Source: Actinobacteria bacterium UBA3086 (lineage in GTDB: Bacteria; Actinomycetota; Coriobacteriia; Anaerosomatales; UBA3086). Taken from it: a DNA stretch of 10,058 nt. Shown here piece after piece: positions 6,334 through 10,058 of the stretch. Position numbers and translations under genes: made by a program. The notes below the pieces were generated by a model. That model was given only the letters and a program-made list of their open reading frames with translations, was not told where the DNA came from and made no database searches. Location: contig DFBG01000169.1 of the NCBI GenBank assembly GCA_002367305.1, forward strand, positions 1-10,058, given 5' to 3'. Position 1 is the first letter of the stretch, and each line of letters starts with the position of its first letter.

Positions 6334-7622
6334 TGGGTGTCAAACTCAGGTTCGCCCCCAAGACGCTTTTCTTCGACCCTACGGGGTTCGACGTGGCGCA
6401 GGGCGACCATGTGATAGTCCAAACGGAACGAGGCACCGAGTTCGGTGTCGTTGTTGATGAGGCGCATGAGATGGCTGCGTCCCAGCTGTCGGCACCACTG
6501 AAGCCACTGAGTCGCATGGCAACAGAGAACGATCTCGCGAAGGACCAGGAGCACAAGGGGCTCGAAACCGAGGCCATGCCCGTCTTTCGCGAGCTCGTAA
6601 GAGAGCACAAGTTGGAGATGAAGCCGGTCGACGTTGAATATCTTTTCGACGGAGGCAAGGTCGTCTTCTACTTCACCGCCGACGACCGCGTGGACTTTCG
6701 TGAACTCGTTCGCGATCTCGCGTCTCGGTTCAAGGTCCGCATCGACATGCGCCAGGTCGGCGTGCGCGATGAGGCACGCATGGTGGGCGGGATCGGTCAC
6801 TGTGGACAGGTGCTTTGTTGCACCCGTTTCCCCGGTGACTTTCATCCAGTCTCCATCAGGATGGCCAAGGAGCAGGATCTTCCGCTGAACCCGCTCAAGA
6901 TCAGCGGACTCTGTGGTCGACTCATGTGCTGTCTGCGCTATGAGTTCGAGGCCTACAAGGATTTCAAGGGGCGTGCGCCCAAGCGCAAGTCGATCGTGGA
7001 GACGCCGCTCGGGTTGGCCAAAGTGCGTGATTTCAACACGCCGCGAGAGACCGTGACCCTCAAGCTCGAGAACGGCGACAGTCTCGTGGTGCCCGTGGCA
7101 AAGATGACTTGCTGCAAGGACAAGGGTTGTCCCTGTGCGGTGAGCAAGGAGGCTCTGGCTGAGATCCAGGCGGAGGAGCAGGCTGCATCCCCGTTGTCGA
7201 CTAGTCCTGTTCCCGAGTTGACGTCCACCGTGGGCTCCAAAGAGGTAAAGACCAACCAGTCATCCTCGGACAAGAAACCTCGCCGCAAGTCGCGTCCCGG
7301 TAGAGGTGGTGGCGGTTCGGGCAAGCAGTCCGGATCATCTGAGAAAGACAAAAAGGATCAGAAATCATCTTCACCCTCGGGCGAGACCAAGAAGTCATCC
7401 GGCCGCCGTCGCTCACGACGTTCGCGCGGTGGCAAGAATTCGGGCAACAGCGGCGCTGCGGCGACGTCTTCGGGCGCAGCCAAGCAGACCCCATCCACGC
7501 AGAATGCCCCTAAGCAGTCCGGTGGTGGTGAAGGTGGATCTACAGCCGCACAGCCTTCGACACGGAGACGGCGTCGTCGCCGTCGTCCACCCGAGGGTGG
7601 ACAGAGCACGGAAAATGGTTAG
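6321..7622 (+). CDS. ricT: PSP1-domain protein, RicT (YaaT) homologue with long basic tail
   Basis: A 433-residue protein. Residues 1-273 form the conserved PSP1/RicT part; the Bacillus subtilis homologue is about that size and acts with RicA and RicF in a Fe-S complex affecting RNA processing by RNase Y and sporulation. Cysteines occur as GHCGQVLCC (C161, C166, C167), GLCGRLMCC (C198, C203, C204) and TCCKDKGCPC (C264, C265, C270, C272). Residues from about 274 to 433 are a low-complexity Ser/Gly/Lys/Arg tail with many Lys-Lys and Arg-Arg pairs, ending in eight consecutive Arg and PPEGGQSTENG; it is probably disordered and may bind nucleic acid (inference). GGGAGGT at 6308-6314 sits 7 bases before the ATG, which lies inside holB. 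The next gene to holB in Firmicutes is also ricT, so synteny supports the call. Its exact role in this organism is unknown. Confidence 0.9.
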   Translation: MPTVVGVKLRFAPKTLFFDPTGFDVAQGDHVIVQTERGTEFGVVVDEAHEMAASQLSAPLKPLSRMATENDLAKDQEHKGLETEAMPVFRELVREHKLEMKPVDVEYLFDGGKVVFYFTADDRVDFRELVRDLASRFKVRIDMRQVGVRDEARMVGGIGHCGQVLCCTRFPGDFHPVSIRMAKEQDLPLNPLKISGLCGRLMCCLRYEFEAYKDFKGRAPKRKSIVETPLGLAKVRDFNTPRETVTLKLENGDSLVVPVAKMTCCKDKGCPCAVSKEALAEIQAEEQAASPLSTSPVPELTSTVGSKEVKTNQSSSDKKPRRKSRPGRGGGGSGKQSGSSEKDKKDQKSSSPSGETKKSSGRRRSRRSRGGKNSGNSGAAATSSGAAKQTPSTQNAPKQSGGGEGGSTAAQPSTRRRRRRRRPPEGGQSTENG

Positions 7623-7625
7623 AAT
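7598..7625 (+). promoter_or_regulatory. Promoter of the tRNA-Thr gene, overlapping the end of the PSP1 gene
   Basis: TGGACA (7598-7603), 16 bases, then TAGAAT (7620-7625): each box matches 5 of 6 consensus bases. Transcription would begin about 7632, some six bases before the mature tRNA. The PSP1 stop codon TAG (7620-7622) forms the first half of the -10 box. Confidence 0.55.
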
Positions 7626-7637
7626 ACGTCGAGGTAC

Positions 7638-7714
7638 GCCGACGTAGCTCAGTTGGCCAGAGCACCGCACTCGTAATGCGGGGGTCAGGGGTTCGAATCC
7701 CCTCGTCGGCTCCA
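7638..7714 (+). tRNA. tRNA-Thr, anticodon CGT
   Basis: A complete 77-base cloverleaf with encoded CCA. The acceptor stem GCCGACG (7638-7644) pairs perfectly with CGTCGGC (7704-7710), with discriminator T7711 and CCA 7712-7714. The D arm is GCTC...GAGC. The anticodon stem CCGCA/TGCGG (7665-7669/7677-7681) encloses the loop CTCGTAA with anticodon CGT at 7672-7674, reading ACG. The T arm is AGGGG-TTCGAAT-CCCCT (7687-7703). It lies only 15 bases after the PSP1 stop but has a likely promoter of its own, and a terminator follows 11 bases downstream. It could also be released by processing from read-through transcripts of the upstream operon. Confidence 0.97.
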
Positions 7715-7724
7715 TGTCTTGAAT

Positions 7725-7761
7725 CGAAGGCGGCACATATGTGCCGCCTTCGTTGTGTCTT
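7725..7761 (+). terminator. Intrinsic terminator after tRNA-Thr
   Basis: A perfect 28-bp palindrome with arms CGAAGGCGGCACAT (7725-7738) and ATGTGCCGCCTTCG (7739-7752), followed by the T-rich TTGTGTCTT (7753-7761). It ends the tRNA transcript and probably also read-through from the mdh-to-PSP1 operon, separating it from nuo. The symmetric stem could act on both strands, but no gene faces it from the right. Confidence 0.88.
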
Positions 7762-7850
7762 GACGTCCAAAAGTGTCGGGGGGGGTGATGCGAGGAGCCG
7801 CGGGGGGATTCATCTTGGGCCCCGGAATACCCCTCAGGGCTTGAGAGAGC
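7762..7850. other. Non-coding stretch with G-runs upstream of the nuo promoter
   Basis: No gene is supported here. It contains a run of eight G (7778-7785), a run of six G (7802-7807) and GGGCCCC (7817-7823). The remaining sequence shows no recognisable gene or repeat. It lies between the terminator and the proposed nuo promoter. Confidence 0.5.
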
Positions 7851-7878
7851 TTGTAACTTCTGTTACTTTGTCTAGAAC
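7851..7878 (+). promoter_or_regulatory. Candidate nuo operon promoter with overlapping inverted repeat
   Basis: TTGTAA (7851-7856), 16 bases, then TAGAAC (7873-7878): each box matches 4 of 6 consensus bases, and the -10 resembles those before mdh and the tRNA. GTAAC-TTCT-GTTAC (7853-7866) is a perfect 5-bp inverted repeat covering the -35 box and the adjoining spacer, so it may be an operator. The transcript would have a leader of about 100 bases before nuoA. The repeat does not match a regulator site I can name with confidence. Confidence 0.4.
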
Positions 7879-7880
7879 CC

Positions 7881-7959
7881 GACGCCCTCGGGAGGAATCT
7901 CGTATTACCACCCTGGGGGCGTTGTCGTATCCTGAAGGTGGCCATGCTAGCGAAGCATG
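7881..7959 (+). promoter_or_regulatory. Structured nuo leader (two potential hairpins)
   Basis: GACGCCC (7881-7887) can pair with GGGCGTT (7917-7923) with one G-U pair. CATGCT (7943-7948) pairs perfectly with AGCATG (7954-7959) around a five-base loop, just before a weak AAAGGT (7970-7975). The second hairpin ends 28 bases before the nuoA start and could influence ribosome access. No T-run follows either. No known riboswitch class is recognised. Confidence 0.3.
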
Positions 7960-7987
7960 CGGAGACGAGAAAGGTCGCCGAACACAG

Positions 7988-8341
7988 ATGGTGGACTACC
8001 TCATCATAGGCGCGTTCGTCCTGATCGGACTGGTGTTCACCGCTGCCGCCGTCACGGCCTCCAATGTTCTGAGTCCCTCTGCTCCCTCCAAGGAGAAGGG
8101 CGAGACCTACGAGTGCGGTTCGACTCCTGTCGGACCCCCGTGGGTGCAGTTCAGGGTCGGCTACTACGTGTACGCACTTCTCTTCGTGGTCTTCGATATC
8201 GAGACTGTGTTCCTCTACCCGTGGGCTGTCGCCTTTGGCAAGCCGGGCCTGTTCATTCTCGTGGAGATGGTCATCTTCATCGCCATCCTCGCCGCCGGGC
8301 TCGCGTATGCCTGGAAAGAGGGTGCGCTCACGTGGCGATAG
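7988..8341 (+). CDS. nuoA: NADH-quinone oxidoreductase subunit A
   Basis: This 117-residue membrane subunit of respiratory complex I has three transmembrane helices (about residues 4-26, 59-80 and 88-110). Family signatures are YECGSTPVG (41-49), containing Cys43 in the loop near the quinone site, and FDIETVFLYPWAV (69-81), with Asp70 and Glu72 in the second helix. The length is normal. The ATG at 7988 gives the typical N-terminus directly before helix one; the ribosome site is weak (AAAGGT, 12 bases away), and a GTG at 7991 is an alternative. The frame is open further upstream through the tRNA region, but that part is not coding. It is the first gene of nuoABCD, with nuoB overlapping its end by 10 bases. 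Confidence 0.94.
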   Translation: MVDYLIIGAFVLIGLVFTAAAVTASNVLSPSAPSKEKGETYECGSTPVGPPWVQFRVGYYVYALLFVVFDIETVFLYPWAVAFGKPGLFILVEMVIFIAILAAGLAYAWKEGALTWR

Positions 8342-8835
8342 ACCGTTTCACTGGCGAGAACTCCATCGCCTTCATCAAGCTCGAGCAACTCTTTGACGTC
8401 GCTCGTCGCAACTCTCTCTGGTACATGGCCTTCGGCATCGCATGCTGCGCGATCGAGGGCCTCATGAGTGCATCCGGCCCGCGGTTCGACTTTGATCGTA
8501 TGGGTGTGTTCTTCCGCGCATCTCCTAGGCAGGCCGATGTCATGATCGTGGCCGGCACCGTGAACCAGAAGATGGCCGAGACGGTGAAGACGCTGTACGA
8601 CCAGATGCCGGAGCCCAAGTGGGTCGTGGCGATGGGTGCATGCGCGTGCACAGGCGGTCCGTTCCGCGAGTATCCCAACGTTGTGCTCGGCGTGGACCAG
8701 ATCGTTCCGGTCGATGTCTACATCCCCGGGTGCCCACCGCGGCCCGAGTCGGTTCAGTACGGTTTCATGCAGCTGCAGGACAAGATCAAGAAGCAGACGG
8801 AGGATCGCCTTGCTGCCCGACGCGACAGTCGTTAA
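8332..8835 (+). CDS. nuoB: NADH-quinone oxidoreductase subunit B
   Basis: This 167-residue subunit of complex I carries the terminal Fe-S cluster N2 that passes electrons to quinone. Expected cluster ligands are the tandem Cys38-Cys39 (FGIACCAIEG), Cys104 (MGACACTGG) and Cys134 (PGCPPRPE). A further Cys106 is in the GACACTGG variant of the usual GACASSGG. The segments FFRASPRQADVMIVAGTV (60-77) and VYIPGCPPRPE are strongly conserved. The start is GTG at 8332, with GAGGG at 8318-8322, 9 bases upstream; it overlaps nuoA by 10 bases. The nuoC start lies inside its 3' end. The lysine-rich C-terminus after residue 150 is unremarkable. An equivalent subunit of a related hydrogenase complex is less likely, given nuoA, nuoC and nuoD beside it. 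Confidence 0.96.
   Translation: MAIDRFTGENSIAFIKLEQLFDVARRNSLWYMAFGIACCAIEGLMSASGPRFDFDRMGVFFRASPRQADVMIVAGTVNQKMAETVKTLYDQMPEPKWVVAMGACACTGGPFREYPNVVLGVDQIVPVDVYIPGCPPRPESVQYGFMQLQDKIKKQTEDRLAARRDSR
8799..8803 (+). promoter_or_regulatory. Ribosome binding site deciding the TTG start of nuoC
   Basis: GGAGG lies 6 bases before a TTG at 8810 in the nuoC frame. No ATG or GTG in that frame gives a sensible N-terminus nearby; the ATG at 8636 would place 58 residues of nuoB-overlapping shadow sequence in front. Confidence 0.65.
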
Positions 8836-9271
8836 GCACATCCTCGCGGAAGCGGGGTTGGCCGACACGGACGTCCAGGAAACGACCCTGGGGCTCGTGT
8901 GTACTGTTGCGCCCGCCGAGGTGGCTCCCGCGTTCGCTGCACTCAAGGATTCTGAACTCGACTTTGTCATGCTCGTGGATCTCATGGGCACCGACACCGG
9001 CGAGGACATCGAGCTTTCGTACCACCTGCGCTCCTTTACGCGCGACGAGGAACTGCACGTGAAATGCACGGTGGCCTATGACGCCGAGATCGCCTCGGTC
9101 TGGAACGCATATCCTTCGGCACTCATGCCTGAACGCGAGACCGCCGAGCTACTGGGACTCACCCTTTCGGGTCACCCCAATCCCAAGCGCCTTCTCACCG
9201 TCGATGGTGTGGAGCCGCTCCTGCGCAAGTCTTCACTGATCCGCACGCTTCAGGAGGTGCGCGAGCGGTGA
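8810..9271 (+). CDS. nuoC: NADH-quinone oxidoreductase subunit C (30-kDa subunit)
   Basis: This 153-residue hydrophilic subunit of complex I joins NuoB and NuoD at the base of the peripheral arm. Typical features are LDFVMLVDLMGTDTGED, ELSYHLRSF, and the core PERETAELLGLTLSGHPNPKRLL (glutamate-rich helix, then Gly-His-Pro-Asn). The following segment VEPLLRKSSLI stands where longer family members read GHPLRKDYP, so the C-terminus is short. The start is taken as TTG at 8810 because of the GGAGG at 8799-8803; this overlaps nuoB by 26 bases. The stop overlaps the nuoD GTG by 4 bases. NuoC is separate from NuoD here, unlike the fused NuoCD of E. coli. Confidence 0.92.
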   Translation: MLPDATVVKHILAEAGLADTDVQETTLGLVCTVAPAEVAPAFAALKDSELDFVMLVDLMGTDTGEDIELSYHLRSFTRDEELHVKCTVAYDAEIASVWNAYPSALMPERETAELLGLTLSGHPNPKRLLTVDGVEPLLRKSSLIRTLQEVRER

Positions 9272-10058
9272 CCGATGCCCGTGACATAGCGACCGAGGTG
9301 GGTATGCTCGCCCCCGAGGGAACCCATGATCCAGGACTACCTCCGGCCGGCATTCGGCGTGCGCCGGAAGGCGTTGACGGGCTCACCACCGAGCACCTCA
9401 TCATCAACATGGGTCCCCAGCATCCGTCCACGCACGGCGTGCTCCGCATGATCGTGGAGATGGACGGCGAGGAGATCGTGAGTGCGGAGGCCTCCATCGG
9501 CTATCTGCATCGCGGCATCGAGAAGCTCGCCGAGCACCGTCGCTACAACGCGCTCGGAACGCTCATGGACCGCGGTGACTACGTTTCGGGCATTCACGGT
9601 GAGCTTGCTTCGGCGTTGGCCGTCGAGAAGCTCATGGAGATCGAGATTCCGCGCAAGGCCGACTATCTGCGCGTATTGCTCTCGGAGATCAACCGTATCG
9701 CGAGTCATCTGGTCTGGTTCGGCACCTTCGGGCTCGATACCGGCGCCATGGGCCAGTTCCTGTACGCCATGCGCGACCGCGAGTTCCTCGTGGACATCCT
9801 CGAGAGCATCACCGGCTCCCGCATGATGTTCAACTACGTACGCCCCGGCGGTGTGCTCGCTGATCTGCCCGTAGGAATGGATGCACAGATCCGCGAGTTC
9901 AGCGACGGATTCGACGCCTACCTACAGGAGCATCACGAGCTGCTCGGCGGCAATGAGATATTCCAGCACCGCGTGAAGGGCATTGGCACGATCGATCGCG
10001 ACAGCGCGCTCGCGTTCGGTCTGTCCGGCGCGAACCTGCGTGGTTCAGGCGTGGCCTT
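9268..10058 (+). CDS. nuoD: NADH-quinone oxidoreductase subunit D (49-kDa subunit), 5' part
   Basis: The first 263 residues of the complex I subunit that, with NuoB, forms the quinone-binding pocket; the gene continues past the window end (family length about 370-420). Recognisable parts are NMGPQHPSTHGVLR (residues 47-60, with the His thought to contact quinone), GYLHRGIEKLAEHRRY, DRGDYVSG with the conserved Tyr, EINRIASHLVWFG, and RPGGVLADLP. The start is taken as GTG in the GTGA overlap with nuoC, with AGGAGGTG at 9252-9259 upstream. An ATG at 9304 with GAGG at 9295-9298 would remove 12 residues and is a fair alternative. The roughly 40 residues before the core are Pro/Gly-rich and probably flexible. 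The relation to group 4 hydrogenase large subunits was considered and judged unlikely because of the PQHPSTHG form and the nuoA-C neighbours. Confidence 0.95.
   Translation, partial: MTDARDIATEVGMLAPEGTHDPGLPPAGIRRAPEGVDGLTTEHLIINMGPQHPSTHGVLRMIVEMDGEEIVSAEASIGYLHRGIEKLAEHRRYNALGTLMDRGDYVSGIHGELASALAVEKLMEIEIPRKADYLRVLLSEINRIASHLVWFGTFGLDTGAMGQFLYAMRDREFLVDILESITGSRMMFNYVRPGGVLADLPVGMDAQIREFSDGFDAYLQEHHELLGGNEIFQHRVKGIGTIDRDSALAFGLSGANLRGSGVA

Noticed and set aside
7201..7622. Frameshift or contamination as an explanation for the low-complexity PSP1 tail
   Set aside because: The frame continues without stops to the natural TAG, codon use stays GC-biased like its neighbours, and basic tails of this sort are plausible for RNA-related proteins.
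7788..7844. Possible 18-codon leader peptide (ATG to TGA) before nuoA
   Set aside because: It lies upstream of the proposed promoter. The only ribosome-site-like sequence is a G-run 2 bases from the ATG, and no attenuator follows.
7676..7987. N-terminal extension of the nuoA frame starting at an ATG in the tRNA gene
   Set aside because: The extension would translate through the tRNA 3' half and the terminator, and family members begin directly before the first membrane helix.
7957..8331. Upstream extension of the nuoB frame across nuoA
   Set aside because: It overlaps almost all of nuoA. The GTG at 8332 with its ribosome site gives the normal NuoB N-terminus.
1..10058. Mobile elements, CRISPR arrays, defence or secondary metabolite genes
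   Set aside because: No transposase, integrase, spaced direct repeats, toxin-antitoxin pair or biosynthetic gene was seen. The window is core metabolism, replication and respiration.

Overview
The window looks like chromosomal DNA of a high-GC, probably anaerobic or facultatively anaerobic bacterium. An actinobacterium of the Coriobacteriia type is my best guess. The reasons are the high GC, many GTG/TTG starts and GTGA overlaps, a two-subunit oxygen-sensitive class I fumarase, a RicT/PSP1 protein next to holB, and a nuo operon starting with separate nuoA-B-C-D genes. The lineage is inferred; no marker gene is present to prove it. All real genes are on the + strand. I see no mobile element, CRISPR array, toxin-antitoxin or defence gene.

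Layout. (1) 1-603 is the 3' part of an unrecognised protein gene. (2) 604-746 is a control region with a 13-bp palindrome, an extended -10 box and a 5' leader that can form alternative hairpins. (3) 747-7622 is a tightly packed run of seven genes: malate dehydrogenase, fumarase alpha, an MFS transporter, fumarase beta, thymidylate kinase, DNA polymerase III delta' and a RicT/PSP1 protein. Successive genes overlap or lie 2 bases apart. (4) 7638-7714 is tRNA-Thr(CGT), apparently with its own promoter overlapping the end of the PSP1 gene, followed by a strong intrinsic terminator. (5) 7762-7987 is the promoter and leader of the nuo operon. (6) 7988-10058 holds nuoA, nuoB, nuoC and the 5' part of nuoD, which runs off the window.

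How the genes fit together. Malate dehydrogenase and the two-subunit fumarase catalyse oxaloacetate <-> malate <-> fumarate. This is either part of the TCA cycle or, in an anaerobe, the reductive branch that makes fumarate as electron acceptor. NuoA-D belong to the membrane arm/connecting part of respiratory complex I, so the two operons could feed the same electron transport chain (inference). The tmk-holB-psp1 block is a conserved housekeeping neighbourhood, also known from Firmicutes, here fused downstream of a C4-acid metabolic block.

Most of the window is ordinary core genome. The points worth a second look are the MFS transporter inserted between the two fumarase subunit genes, the palindrome and alternative hairpins before mdh, the tRNA promoter whose -10 box contains the psp1 stop codon, the extra cysteine cluster and basic tail on the RicT/PSP1 protein, and the structured nuo leader. 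I do not see convincing evidence of a wholly new biological system.
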